Positions 41,440-50,307 of a stretch of DNA of 64,000 nucleotides are shown one piece after another. Location: contig NZ_JABMKX010000005.1 in assembly GCF_013204885.1 (NCBI RefSeq), positions 248,001-312,000 of the forward strand. The letters run 5' to 3'. The number at the start of each line of letters is the position of its first letter. The stretch's first letter is position 1. The notes under the pieces are model-generated. The model did not search any database. It was not told the DNA's origin and saw only the letters and a program-made list of their open reading frames with translations. This DNA comes from Paenibacillus tritici. Its GTDB lineage: Bacteria; Bacillota; Bacilli; Paenibacillales; Paenibacillaceae. The translations under genes and the position numbers were made by a program.

Positions 41440-42027
41440 ATGGCTCAGCGTCTGGCTATGGAATATGTGAATGCAACGATGCAAATGACCGAATTTCAGC
41501 TGAACCAGTTTTTGCTTACAGCCGACACCAGCTATATCAGTCACCGCGTGAAGGTACTTGGCGCGGGGGAACAGGAGATTGTGCTGGAGGAGGCCGGGGG
41601 CGAGGAGGTCCATCTGTCTTTTGAACGCAGAGGCGGCGTCTATATTGGTTCCTTGTCCTGCAGGGTAGTGAATCCTCATCTGATTAATGCAGTCCGCAAG
41701 TTATTCTTCACGTACAAAGGCACAGGAACCGTAAACCGCATTTATAAGGATCTAACGATGATGTATTACTATGAGGCAGGCTCGGTACGCCGGATCTCGG
41801 AAGTGAGGCCCGGCGGCATCAAGCTGATCTATCAGCATAAATATTCCTTGGCAGAGATGGCCTCTGTGTTTAAGCTGCAGACGGTCGAACGCGAGATCGC
41901 GCAGATCCGCCAAGAGATTAATAGTCTGCTCGATACCCGCAACCGTTGTCAGCAGGAAGCAGTGATCCGGGAAGTAGATGAGAGGCTTGCAGAGGCGGCT
42001 CACCGGCTGTTCCGATTGGAAGCTTGA
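41440..42027 (+). CDS. Conserved hypothetical protein downstream of ysxC
   Basis: 195 residues from ATG at 41440 (six bases after GAGGG; the ATG at 41434 touches it). It is soluble. The N-terminal half is beta-rich (LAMEYVNATMQMTEFQLNQF, ERRGGVYIGSLSCRVVNPHL). The middle has TGTVNRIYKDLTMMYYYEAG. The C-terminal coiled coil (about residues 145-190, VEREIAQIRQEINSLLDTRN) may dimerise. Some Paenibacillus homologues carry the label 'non-ribosomal peptide synthetase module', which nothing here supports. Function unknown. Confidence 0.75.
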   Translation: MAQRLAMEYVNATMQMTEFQLNQFLLTADTSYISHRVKVLGAGEQEIVLEEAGGEEVHLSFERRGGVYIGSLSCRVVNPHLINAVRKLFFTYKGTGTVNRIYKDLTMMYYYEAGSVRRISEVRPGGIKLIYQHKYSLAEMASVFKLQTVEREIAQIRQEINSLLDTRNRCQQEAVIREVDERLAEAAHRLFRLEA

Positions 42028-42128
42028 AGAAATTTATTTTAAAAATTAGCAATCATTTCCTAGTGAAATGGTTGTATTTTTTTGCGAAAACTATACATAT
42101 CCTTTACGAAAGGACCGATAAACAACAT

Positions 42129-42911
42129 ATGATAGATATCCATAGCCATATTCTACCCTTCATGGATGACGGAGCCGCCGATTATGATGCCGCTCTCGGC
42201 ATGGCGCAAGACGCCCTTAATGATGGGATTTCAACTGTAGTAGCTACCCCCCACCATGCGAACGGAGTCTATATGAATCCGGCGGGAGAGATTGAGGAGT
42301 CGGTGCGGGTGCTGAACGCGAAGCTCCAGGAGGCAGGCAATCCGCTGCTCGTTCTGCCGGGACAGGAGATCCGGATCTACGGAGATCTGCTGGATGATCT
42401 GGAGCGGGGACAACTGCTGAGTCTGGCCGGGTCCCGGTACATTCTGCTGGAGATGCCCTCCTCGCGGGTGCCCCGCAGCATGGAGGAGACCTGCCATGAA
42501 CTGATCATTCAAGGTTATGTTCCGGTCATCGCCCATCCGGAGCGCAACGCGGAGGTTGCCGAGGACCCTTCCAGACTGGTGCGGTTAATCGAGCTTGGCG
42601 CGTTAGGACAATTGACAGCGCAGAGCGTAGCCGGTACCTTCGGGAGCAAGCTGCAGAAGCTGTCACTCGAGCTGTGCAGACGGCAGGCCGTGCATATTAT
42701 TGCATCCGATGCGCATGACCAACTGCACCGTCCCTTTGGATTAAGCGAAGCCTATGGTGTGGTGAAGCGGGAATTGGGCAGCGATGCATTCGACTTTTTT
42801 CAACAAAATTCGCGCAAAATCATTACAAATGAGGAGGTTATTCGAGCTAATCCTGTTCAATCTTACAACAAACGTCATAGATTGTTCGGAATTTTCTCTC
42901 GTAAGGGGTGA
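42129..42911 (+). CDS. PHP-type tyrosine-protein phosphatase (CpsB/YwqE family)
   Basis: 260 residues from ATG at 42129, which fits the family length (about 255); the frame opens earlier but that stretch is not PHP-like. The ribosome site is weak (GAAAGGA, 14 bases). Metal ligands of the PHP domain are visible: MIDIHSHILPFMDDGA, VVATPHH, PGQEIRIYGDL, PVIAHPERN and IASDAHD. It dephosphorylates the tyrosine cluster of the BY-kinase encoded at 45921. First gene of the polysaccharide locus. Confidence 0.9.
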   Translation: MIDIHSHILPFMDDGAADYDAALGMAQDALNDGISTVVATPHHANGVYMNPAGEIEESVRVLNAKLQEAGNPLLVLPGQEIRIYGDLLDDLERGQLLSLAGSRYILLEMPSSRVPRSMEETCHELIIQGYVPVIAHPERNAEVAEDPSRLVRLIELGALGQLTAQSVAGTFGSKLQKLSLELCRRQAVHIIASDAHDQLHRPFGLSEAYGVVKRELGSDAFDFFQQNSRKIITNEEVIRANPVQSYNKRHRLFGIFSRKG

Positions 42912-42997
42912 CCTTCCTATCCTTTAATGGTAGAATGGTTATTACTGGATTCTTGCACTATTATTAATACAAATACATATTAAGAGGTGGATGACAA

Positions 42998-45031
42998 GTG
43001 AGTTTGAAGAAAAAAATGGCAGTATCTACACTAGCAGTAAGTATGGCAGCGGCATCCGTTGCCGGATTCCCGTTCAGCAGCAAGGGGCTGGCTGAACATT
43101 TTGGAGTGAGTACAGCTTCCGCAGCAGCAGTAACTAATGCAGGTGTGAAGGCGAAGGTTGAGAAGATTTATGCTCAGCTTACAGAGACTGAGAGACAAGC
43201 ACTTCTTGCTTATGAGAAGGAAGCAGGCAATATCAGCGCTGAAATTTTCGAACAGATTTTCCAACCAGTACTTTCCAAGCTTGCCTTAGAAGCTGATGAT
43301 CTTGCAACTGCCCATGAAGCTTTCAAGAGCGTATCCAGTGTAGTTTATGATGTGTATGACAAAGATTACACCGCAATCAAGGCTATCCGCTATGATGTGA
43401 AGAATGTGGACTTACTGAAGAAGATTGCAGCTAAGGCTGGCGTAACTAACCTTACAGCTGACGATTTCAATGAATTCCTGTTCGGCGACAAAGGCGTTGA
43501 AGCTGAACTTCGTGCAATGATCAGCAATAAGTCCAAAAATGAGTTGTTGAACCTGATTCTTAATGCTTCTAGCACTGATGATGCTCTGAATACATTGCTG
43601 AATGAAGCCATTACCAAGGTTCTGAATCACAACACAGTTGAGGGTGGTCTTACTGTAAGCCAGGTAGTCTACAACCTTAACATTACTCCAGGAGATATTA
43701 AGCTCAGTCTCAAGAACCTGAAGGCTACAATTCCAACAGCCGCGCCAGCAGTGAAGGCTCTTGCTCTAGCTTATGTGAGAGCTTACATTAACGAACCTGT
43801 AACTCCTAACCCTGAAAACCCTGGACCTAGCAACCCTAGCAACCCTAGCGGCGGTAACGGCACAGTAACAACTCCGGTTACGAACCCTACTGCAACACCA
43901 GGCCTGTATGATGTATCCAAGCTGGTAACGATTGTTGGCAACAAAGCAACCCTGAAGCTGGTAGATGCTGATGTATTGAAGGCGTTCGATGCACTGGTTG
44001 CTGCCAATGCCGGTAAGATAGGTCTTACACTTACCCTGAACCTGGGTACGGTGAATGCTGCAACGGTAGAAGTACCATTGTCCAAAACAATCATCGAAGC
44101 AGCCAAGGCTAAAGGCATTGCCAACATTGCCATTACCTTCAACGGCTTGACAGTAACCATTCCGGTAGGACAATTCAGTGAAGCTATTACACTGACTGCT
44201 TCCACCGTAGCGGATACAACAGTAAGCTCGATCTCCAGCCTGAAGCTGGCATCCAGCGTATATGAATTTGATCTGACTGTAGGCGGCGTTGCTACAACAA
44301 CCTTCAAACAGCCAATCATCATTAAGCTGCCGCTTAAGAATACAGAAGGCCTTGACAAAGAGCTGCTGTCCGTTGCGAAGGTTGTATACGGTGCACTGCA
44401 ATTCCAGGGTGGTGTTCTAGACGGTGAGCATATCGTAGAACCGCGTGATACCTTCTCTTCTTATGCTGTACTGGAGAACAAAGTAAGCTTCAAGGATGTT
44501 GCAAGTGTTCAAGCCTGGGCTGGAAGACAGATCTCGGTTGTAGCAGCTAAGGGTGCTATTGAAGGCGTAGGCAACGGCAACTTTGCTCCGAAGAGTAATG
44601 TGACCCGTGCAGAATTCGCCAAAATGCTGATTCGCGCACTGAACCTGGAGAACAACTCCGCGAAGCAGAGCTTCGGCGATGTAAGCTCCACAGCCTGGTA
44701 TGCTCCTTACGTAGCGGTTGCTGCTGAGAAGGGAATCATCACCGGACGCAGTGCAGCGAAGTTCGATCCTAATGCAACGATTACCCGTGCAGAAATGGCG
44801 ACGATGATCTCCCGTGCGGTGAAGTCGATCAATCCTGCAACAACTACAAGTGTTAGCGCACTGAGCCAGTTCTCCGATGCAGGCAAGATCGCTGCTTCCC
44901 TGAAAGACGGAGTAGCCTTCGCTGCCAGCAATAACCTGGTTATCGGCAACGCCGGCAAGTTTAATCCTAATAACACAGCTACACGTGCTGAAGCTGCAGT
45001 AATTATCTACCGTACCATCAACTTCAAGTAA
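42998..45031 (+). CDS. S-layer homology (SLH) domain surface protein
   Basis: 677 residues, GTG start at 42998 after AGAGGTGG. The signal peptide is MSLKKKMAVSTLAVSMAAAS..., cleaved near TASAAAV. An N-terminal helical region (to about residue 265) is followed by a Pro/Asn/Ser linker (PVTPNPENPGPSNPSNPSGG) and a beta-rich central domain (residues about 305-490). Three C-terminal SLH repeats follow: IEGVGNGNFAPKSNVTRAEF, ITGRSAAKFDPNATITRAEM and VIGNAGKFNPNNTATRAEAA. SLH repeats bind pyruvylated secondary wall polysaccharide. The gene sits between the phosphatase and the kinase of the polysaccharide locus and is closed by a terminator. Confidence 0.93.
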   Translation: MSLKKKMAVSTLAVSMAAASVAGFPFSSKGLAEHFGVSTASAAAVTNAGVKAKVEKIYAQLTETERQALLAYEKEAGNISAEIFEQIFQPVLSKLALEADDLATAHEAFKSVSSVVYDVYDKDYTAIKAIRYDVKNVDLLKKIAAKAGVTNLTADDFNEFLFGDKGVEAELRAMISNKSKNELLNLILNASSTDDALNTLLNEAITKVLNHNTVEGGLTVSQVVYNLNITPGDIKLSLKNLKATIPTAAPAVKALALAYVRAYINEPVTPNPENPGPSNPSNPSGGNGTVTTPVTNPTATPGLYDVSKLVTIVGNKATLKLVDADVLKAFDALVAANAGKIGLTLTLNLGTVNAATVEVPLSKTIIEAAKAKGIANIAITFNGLTVTIPVGQFSEAITLTASTVADTTVSSISSLKLASSVYEFDLTVGGVATTTFKQPIIIKLPLKNTEGLDKELLSVAKVVYGALQFQGGVLDGEHIVEPRDTFSSYAVLENKVSFKDVASVQAWAGRQISVVAAKGAIEGVGNGNFAPKSNVTRAEFAKMLIRALNLENNSAKQSFGDVSSTAWYAPYVAVAAEKGIITGRSAAKFDPNATITRAEMATMISRAVKSINPATTTSVSALSQFSDAGKIAASLKDGVAFAASNNLVIGNAGKFNPNNTATRAEAAVIIYRTINFK

Positions 45032-45048
45032 GTAAATAGTATTATGGA

Positions 45049-45088
45049 GAGCCTCCTCTCGTCCGTTAGAGAGGGGGCACTTTTTTGA
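45049..45088 (+). terminator. Terminator after the SLH gene
   Basis: GCCTCCTCTC / GAGAGGGGGC with loop GTCCGTTA, then CTTTTTTG. The T-run is the first part of the repeated element at 45081-45123. Confidence 0.8.
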
Positions 45089-45123
45089 AATAGAAGAAGT
45101 TATATGTTGCACACGATAACTTG
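45081..45123. repeat. ATAGAAGAA...TTGCACACGATAACTT element, short copy
   Basis: Matches 38061-38103 with a few mismatches; lacks the hairpin that follows the other copy. Lies 38 bases before the Wzz gene start, after a terminator, as the other copy does. Confidence 0.8.
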
Positions 45124-45160
45124 GGAAATATAAGAATTTACAGCTTGGAGGGAAATTCAC

Positions 45161-45940
45161 TTGTCAGCACAAGAATTGGATCTGCGCGATTATTTCCAGA
45201 TTGTCAGGAAGAGACTGTGGATGATTGTCAGCATTGTTATCGTGGCCTGTATTCTTGCCGGGATCTACAGCTTATATATCAAGAATCCGGTCTATGAAGC
45301 TTCAACGAAGATTATTGTGAATCAGACGCCTACGCAAGCTTCGGTAGGACAGCTGGATCTGAATCAGATCAATACCAACATTCAGCTTATTAATACGTAC
45401 AAGGAAATTATCAAGACACCGGCTATCCTCGACGTTGTGGCCAAGAACTACCCTCAGTTTGGTATTACTGCGGAGGAGATGCTCAAGAAGGTTAACGTGA
45501 GTTCGGTAAATAATACGCAGGTGATGACACTTGTCGTTCGAGATAATTCGTACCAGAGAGCCGCAGAGATCGTGAATGCCATATCCCTTGTGTTCAAGCA
45601 GGAGATTCCTTCCCTGTTCAATGTGCAGAATGTATCCATCCTCAATGAAGCCAAGCTGAATCCGCCAGTCGAGCCGGGACCGGTAGAGCCTAATGTGGTG
45701 ATGAACCTCGCTATCGCTTTTATTGTATCCCTCATGATCGGCCTGGGAATTGCCTTCTTGCTGGAGTATCTGGATGATACGCTGAAGACCGAAGATGATA
45801 TTAAAAAATACCTTGGACTGCCAACCATTGCGATGATTACCAGGCTGGGCCAGGAAGAAATGAAGACCACAGAGCAGCAGCAGGCACAGACACAGAGCAG
45901 AAAGGCGGGAGAACTCGAACATGTCACAGCAGCCAAATAA
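45161..45940 (+). CDS. Wzz/YveK-type chain-length determinant (BY-kinase adaptor)
   Basis: 259 residues, TTG start at 45161 after TTGGAGGG. Two membrane helices, WMIVSIVIVACILAGIYSLY near the N-terminus and VVMNLAIAFIVSLMIGLGIA near residue 190, flank an extracellular helical domain. The conserved Pro-rich motif before helix 2 is NPPVEPGPVEPN. This is the transmembrane activator of the tyrosine kinase encoded next (CpsC/CapA role) and controls polysaccharide length. The genes overlap by 20 bases. Confidence 0.92.
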   Translation: MSAQELDLRDYFQIVRKRLWMIVSIVIVACILAGIYSLYIKNPVYEASTKIIVNQTPTQASVGQLDLNQINTNIQLINTYKEIIKTPAILDVVAKNYPQFGITAEEMLKKVNVSSVNNTQVMTLVVRDNSYQRAAEIVNAISLVFKQEIPSLFNVQNVSILNEAKLNPPVEPGPVEPNVVMNLAIAFIVSLMIGLGIAFLLEYLDDTLKTEDDIKKYLGLPTIAMITRLGQEEMKTTEQQQAQTQSRKAGELEHVTAAK

Positions 45941-46607
45941 ACAACGCCATCTGATCACCGTGACCAACCCGCGTTCGCCTGTATCTGAGGCTTTTCGGGC
46001 ACTGCGCACGAACATTGATTTCTCCTCTGTAGATGAACAGATTCAGATCATTATGGTCACTTCTTCCGGACCGGAGGAAGGCAAGTCAACGGTTACCGCT
46101 AACCTGGCCGCAGCGTATGCGCAAGCGGATAAGAAGGTGCTGCTAATCGACGGAGACTTGCGCAAGCCTACAGCGCATAAGACGTTTTCACTCAGTAACC
46201 GGTATGGATTGTCCTCACTGCTCTCCCAGCAAGCGGATCTGTCCGAAGTAGTTCAAGAATCGGGAGTGCACAATCTGTCGCTGATGACATCCGGCCCTAT
46301 TCCGCCGAACCCGGCTGAGATGATGGCCTCCAACCGGATGAGTGCGGTGCTGCAGGAGCTTCGCCAGCTATATGATGTGATCCTGATTGATACACCGCCA
46401 CTGCTCGCAGTTACAGATGCGCAGATTGTTGCCTCCAAGAGCGATGGCGTAATTATGGTTGTCAGCTATGGCAAGGTGAAGCGGGATATCGCCGCCAAGG
46501 CGAAGGCCGGTCTGGACCGGGTAGGCGCGAAGATGCTGGGCGTGGTGCTCAATAATGTGAAGCGTAAAGCCAGTGAAGGCTACTACTATTATTATTATGG
46601 CAATTGA
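45921..46607 (+). CDS. Bacterial tyrosine kinase (CpsD/YwqD family)
   Basis: 228 residues, ATG at 45921 overlapping the Wzz gene. Walker A is TSSGPEEGKSTVTANLA, Walker A' VLLIDGDLRKPT, and Walker B DVILIDTPPLLAV. The C-terminus ends in six consecutive Tyr plus Gly-Asn, the autophosphorylation cluster of BY-kinases. N-terminal SPVSEAFRALRTNIDF is the adaptor/oligomerisation motif. It is dephosphorylated by the PHP phosphatase at 42129 and couples polymerisation to export. Confidence 0.95.
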   Translation: MSQQPNKQRHLITVTNPRSPVSEAFRALRTNIDFSSVDEQIQIIMVTSSGPEEGKSTVTANLAAAYAQADKKVLLIDGDLRKPTAHKTFSLSNRYGLSSLLSQQADLSEVVQESGVHNLSLMTSGPIPPNPAEMMASNRMSAVLQELRQLYDVILIDTPPLLAVTDAQIVASKSDGVIMVVSYGKVKRDIAAKAKAGLDRVGAKMLGVVLNNVKRKASEGYYYYYYGN

Positions 46608-46647
46608 ATTGTAAGTTGACAAAATGTTGTTTTTGGAGGCACTGAAA

Positions 46648-48480
46648 ATGACAGCAAAAACCAGAGTATTAGTCTTATTCATGATCGATATTGCGATCAT
46701 ATGGTTCAGTATCATAACATCCTACCTGTTCCGGTTCTATAATTCTATTCCACCGGAATACATAGTGCAGATGATAGTCTTCGGGATGATCTCAACCGTG
46801 GCTATCGGAGGAAGCCTGGTATATTTCGGGCTGTACCGCAGAATGTGGCAATATGCCAGTATCGGCGAGATTATATCCGTGCTTAAGGCGATTATAGTAG
46901 GCTCCGTAATAGCATATGCTGCCGCGTTTGTAATTCTGCCCCAGCGTGTGCCGTTCAGTATAGAAGTACGGTCCATGGAGACCATCCTGCTCCTGGTCGG
47001 GGGCGCTCGATTCTTCTGGAGAGTCTTCCGTAATGACCGGAGCAACAATAAGCATACGGAGATTCATACCCTTATTGTGGGAGCCGGAGATTGCGGAATT
47101 CTGATTGCCAGAGAGATGATGGGACCTTCCTTCGCGCATACCCGGCTGGTCGGGTTCGTCGATGACAGCGCAGATAAGTATCACATGTCCATCATGGGCG
47201 TTCCTGTCCTGGGCAACCGCTACGACATTCCGCGGATCGTGAAGGAACAAGAGATTCATGAGATCATTATTGCCATGCCTTCCGTCTCCAGAACTGAGAT
47301 ATCCGAGATTATTAATCTGTCCAAGGCCACAGGCGCGAAGCTGAAGATTATCCCGGCACTGAATGATCTCATTGCAGGCAAGATCTCCGTCAAGAAGCTG
47401 CGGGATGTCAGCGTAGAGGATCTGCTGGGCCGTGAACCGATTGTAGCGGACATGAACAGTATCCTGGGTTATGTCCATAACAAGACCGTGCTCATTACAG
47501 GAGCGGGCGGTTCTATCGGATCAGAGTTATGCCGCCAGATCGCTCCCTTTGCACCGGACAAGCTGCTGATCCTTGGACACGGGGAGAACAGCATCTATAC
47601 CATAGAGATGGAGCTGCGCAAGAGCTTCCCGTATCTTGAGATCGTGACTGTGATTGCCGATGTTCAGGACCGGGTAAGGCTGATGGATGTATTCCAGAGC
47701 CACAAACCGCAGGTAGTCTTTCATGCGGCAGCACATAAGCACGTTCCCCTGATGGAGCGTAACCCTTCCGAGGCGATCAAGAACAACGTCTTCGGAACAC
47801 GCAATGTAGCCGACTGTGCAGACAAATACGGCGCAGAACGCTTCGTGATGATCTCTTCGGACAAGGCCGTTAACCCTACCAGTGTGATGGGGGCAACCAA
47901 ACGTATTGCCGAGATGTATGTGCAGAGCCTCAATGTAACCAGTCCTACCAAGTTCTCTGCGGTTCGCTTCGGTAACGTACTAGGCAGCCGGGGCAGTGTA
48001 ATTCCAGCGTTCAAGCAGCAGATTGCGGCCGGTGGACCGGTTACGGTAACACATCCGGAGATGGTCCGCTACTTCATGACCATTCCCGAAGCCGTCCAAC
48101 TGGTGATCCAGTCCGGTTCCTTCGCCGGCGGCGGAGAGGTATTTGTCCTCGATATGGGGGCGCCGGTTAAGATCCTGACGCTTGCCGAGGACTTGATCAC
48201 ACTGTCCGGTTATGAACCGTATAAAGATATCAATATTACCTTCTCAGGAATTCGGGAAGGCGAGAAGCTGTATGAAGAACTGCTGACAGATGAAGAGAAT
48301 CTTAGCTCCACCCAGCATGACCGGATTTTCATAGGCAGACCCAATGTCTTCACCCAGAGCCAGATGGAGCTTGAGTTCAAACGGTTAGAGCGGGTAGTCA
48401 CCGAAGATGCAGAATCCATCCGTGAAGCCATTAATCAGATCGTGCCGATGCAGCCGGTCATCCAGGCAGCCATTAGCTAA
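46648..48480 (+). CDS. UDP-HexNAc 4,6-dehydratase, membrane-bound (PglF/EpsC/CapD type)
   Basis: 610 residues from ATG at 46648, with TTGGAGGC before it. Four N-terminal membrane helices (residues about 10-110) and a first nucleotide-binding fold (IHTLIVGAGDCGILIAREMM) precede the SDR catalytic domain: VLITGAGGSIGSELCRQI, HAAAHKHVPLMERNP, ISSDKAVNPTSVMGATKR. The active site has the altered Tyr-x-x-x-Lys (Met-x-x-x-Lys) of inverting or retaining 4,6-dehydratases of this class. The expected reaction is UDP-GlcNAc to the 4-keto-6-deoxy sugar, the first step to bacillosamine or related sugars. The aminotransferase and acetyltransferase for the next steps are at 51595 and 50957. Confidence 0.92.
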   Translation: MTAKTRVLVLFMIDIAIIWFSIITSYLFRFYNSIPPEYIVQMIVFGMISTVAIGGSLVYFGLYRRMWQYASIGEIISVLKAIIVGSVIAYAAAFVILPQRVPFSIEVRSMETILLLVGGARFFWRVFRNDRSNNKHTEIHTLIVGAGDCGILIAREMMGPSFAHTRLVGFVDDSADKYHMSIMGVPVLGNRYDIPRIVKEQEIHEIIIAMPSVSRTEISEIINLSKATGAKLKIIPALNDLIAGKISVKKLRDVSVEDLLGREPIVADMNSILGYVHNKTVLITGAGGSIGSELCRQIAPFAPDKLLILGHGENSIYTIEMELRKSFPYLEIVTVIADVQDRVRLMDVFQSHKPQVVFHAAAHKHVPLMERNPSEAIKNNVFGTRNVADCADKYGAERFVMISSDKAVNPTSVMGATKRIAEMYVQSLNVTSPTKFSAVRFGNVLGSRGSVIPAFKQQIAAGGPVTVTHPEMVRYFMTIPEAVQLVIQSGSFAGGGEVFVLDMGAPVKILTLAEDLITLSGYEPYKDINITFSGIREGEKLYEELLTDEENLSSTQHDRIFIGRPNVFTQSQMELEFKRLERVVTEDAESIREAINQIVPMQPVIQAAIS

Positions 48481-48503
48481 TTAGAGATTCGGAGGTACCT
48501 GAA

Positions 48504-49193
48504 TTGAAAAGATGGAAAAAAGTATTGATCTGGACGCTGTCCGTCATTGTCGTACTCGGTGTCGGCGGATTGTTCGCTGCCAATTATGCGGTCGACAAGC
48601 TGATGAATTCCATGGCCGACGGATTCGATGTGAATGCGGACGATACTGCCAACGTGCCTCAGGGACAGGTAGTTGATCCTGTGGTAGCCGACAGTGATCC
48701 GTCTGCGGAGCCAGCCGCTTCAGTTGATCCGGCAACGGCAGTTACACCGGATAGTACTCCTGCCAATAAGCCAGATGGAGCTAATGGAGCGCAAGCGACT
48801 GCCAGCACCGGCAAGCCTGCCCATACAGACAAGCCTGCAAGCACTCCTGCTCCGACACCAGAAGGTGTGGATGGGTTAGCTCATATTTCACCGGATAAGG
48901 CAAAAGAAGTTCAGGCCAATGTGTCGATGAAAGATAAGGCGAATGTTGCAGCCATAGTGGCTGGACAACTAAGCGTCTCAGATATCAAGCGTTTGCAAGA
49001 GTTAGCCTCAGGCGGACTCACCAATGAAGAGAAGCGGGAAGCCCGCAGTATCATTCTTGGTAAAGTCACAGAGGAACAATATAACGAGCTCGCACAAGTA
49101 GCCAAGAAGTACGGCGTCAGTCAAGGCAAGACACGGGATCAGATCATCGCCGAAGAAGAACAACTCAAAGCTCAAGAAAAAGGAAGTGAATAA
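48504..49193 (+). CDS. Membrane-anchored protein of the polysaccharide locus
   Basis: 229 residues, TTG start at 48504 after CGGAGGTACC. An N-terminal signal anchor (VLIWTLSVIVVLGVGGLFAA) is followed by an extracellular Ala/Pro/Asp/Thr-rich linker (to about residue 125). A helical C-terminal domain follows (HISPDKAKEVQANVSMKDKA, LTNEEKREARSIILGKVTEE). No known catalytic motif. It lies three bases before the next gene, so the pair is co-translated. Probably a surface component of the export system, by position only. Confidence 0.75.
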   Translation: MKRWKKVLIWTLSVIVVLGVGGLFAANYAVDKLMNSMADGFDVNADDTANVPQGQVVDPVVADSDPSAEPAASVDPATAVTPDSTPANKPDGANGAQATASTGKPAHTDKPASTPAPTPEGVDGLAHISPDKAKEVQANVSMKDKANVAAIVAGQLSVSDIKRLQELASGGLTNEEKREARSIILGKVTEEQYNELAQVAKKYGVSQGKTRDQIIAEEEQLKAQEKGSE

Positions 49194-49196
49194 CCC

Positions 49197-50264
49197 ATGT
49201 TCAAGGTGAAAATTCCAGCAGCAGCACTCCTTACAGTGACATTAATGGGCTGCTCGCCATTAACGGCTTCTGCCCCTATATCAGCTTCAGCAGCTACTCC
49301 GGTAGCCGTTGCAACAACTGCAATACCTACAACAACTGCGGCTGTTAAGACAGCGAATCCTATCAAAGTGCAGAATGCCGATGTAACCATGATCTTCGAT
49401 GGTGTAGCACTGCAGCCGCCGGCAGGACAATATGTGTTCATGTACAACAACACGACCTATATCCCATTGCGGTTCATGTCCTATGCCCTCCAGAAGAGTG
49501 TAGCCTGGGATGCCAAGAACCTGAAGGTAACTGTAGCAGAGCCAAGCAGCTCTGAGCTGGTAGTCATTCAGGAGTACTTAATGAATGCCGCCTCCAGTCC
49601 TTCCTTTGCAGCGAAGAATTTGGCTCTGAACAATGTGAATGCAAGTTATGTATTTAACGGGAGCAACAAAGCCTTGCCCAAAGGCCAATCCAGTTATCTG
49701 CTGAACGGTTCCATCTATGTGCCCCTAAGATTCTTATCGGAATCTGTAGGAAATTCCATTATCTGGAATCCGAAGACGATGACCATCACTGCGAGCTCTA
49801 AGAATTATGAAGAGAATACATCTACACCTACTGTGAAACCGACTAACAATGGATCGAGTCCATCTGCCAGTCCTGCACCAACACCAACACCGGCACCGGC
49901 GGCAACGACTGCACCAGGCGGTTCAGGAGCAGGTGGGACAGGAACAAGTAAAGTGTCTTATGAGAGTATTACTAGTGAGACGGAAGCGAAGTTGAGTGCG
50001 CTACAGTCGCAAAGCCAATCTACGTTAATGGGTATTGCCTTTGAATATGTGAGTGCTATAGATAGTGCAGCCAAACAAAGTATTAAGGCTAAAGGGATTC
50101 AGCAGTTAGACTCCTTTACAGCTTCATTTAACAGTATAATCGCTGACGCTGAACAAAAACTAAACAGTAACGGATATAGTACAGATGTCATCAAACAGTA
50201 CAGAAGTGAGTTTGAATCACAGCTTCAGCTAGGTAAGAACATTGCAGAGAAAATGGCGGGCTAA
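49197..50264 (+). CDS. Stalk-domain (copper amine oxidase N-terminal-like) lipoprotein
   Basis: 355 residues, ATG at 49197. The signal peptide ends at LMGC, a lipobox. Two copies of the stalk motif are seen: VFMYNNTTYIPLRFMSYALQ...VAWDAKNLKVTV and YLLNGSIYVPLRFLSESVGN...IIWNPKTMTITA. A Pro/Ser/Thr linker and a helical C-terminal domain (EAKLSALQSQSQSTLMGIAF) complete the protein. The stalk domain is frequent in Paenibacillus surface proteins and does not imply amine oxidase activity. Last gene before the base composition drops. Confidence 0.85.
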   Translation: MFKVKIPAAALLTVTLMGCSPLTASAPISASAATPVAVATTAIPTTTAAVKTANPIKVQNADVTMIFDGVALQPPAGQYVFMYNNTTYIPLRFMSYALQKSVAWDAKNLKVTVAEPSSSELVVIQEYLMNAASSPSFAAKNLALNNVNASYVFNGSNKALPKGQSSYLLNGSIYVPLRFLSESVGNSIIWNPKTMTITASSKNYEENTSTPTVKPTNNGSSPSASPAPTPTPAPAATTAPGGSGAGGTGTSKVSYESITSETEAKLSALQSQSQSTLMGIAFEYVSAIDSAAKQSIKAKGIQQLDSFTASFNSIIADAEQKLNSNGYSTDVIKQYRSEFESQLQLGKNIAEKMAG

Positions 50265-50307
50265 CTATCCGCTATTTTCAATATCTTATAACAGAGGTTG
50301 ATAGTGA

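Noticed and set aside
41440-42027. Non-ribosomal peptide synthetase module
   Set aside because: The label is used for similar proteins in databases, but no adenylation, condensation or carrier motif is present.
46608-46647. EAR-type antitermination RNA in the eps locus
   Set aside because: The gap between the kinase and the dehydratase is only 40 bases, too short, and no such structure is visible elsewhere in the locus.
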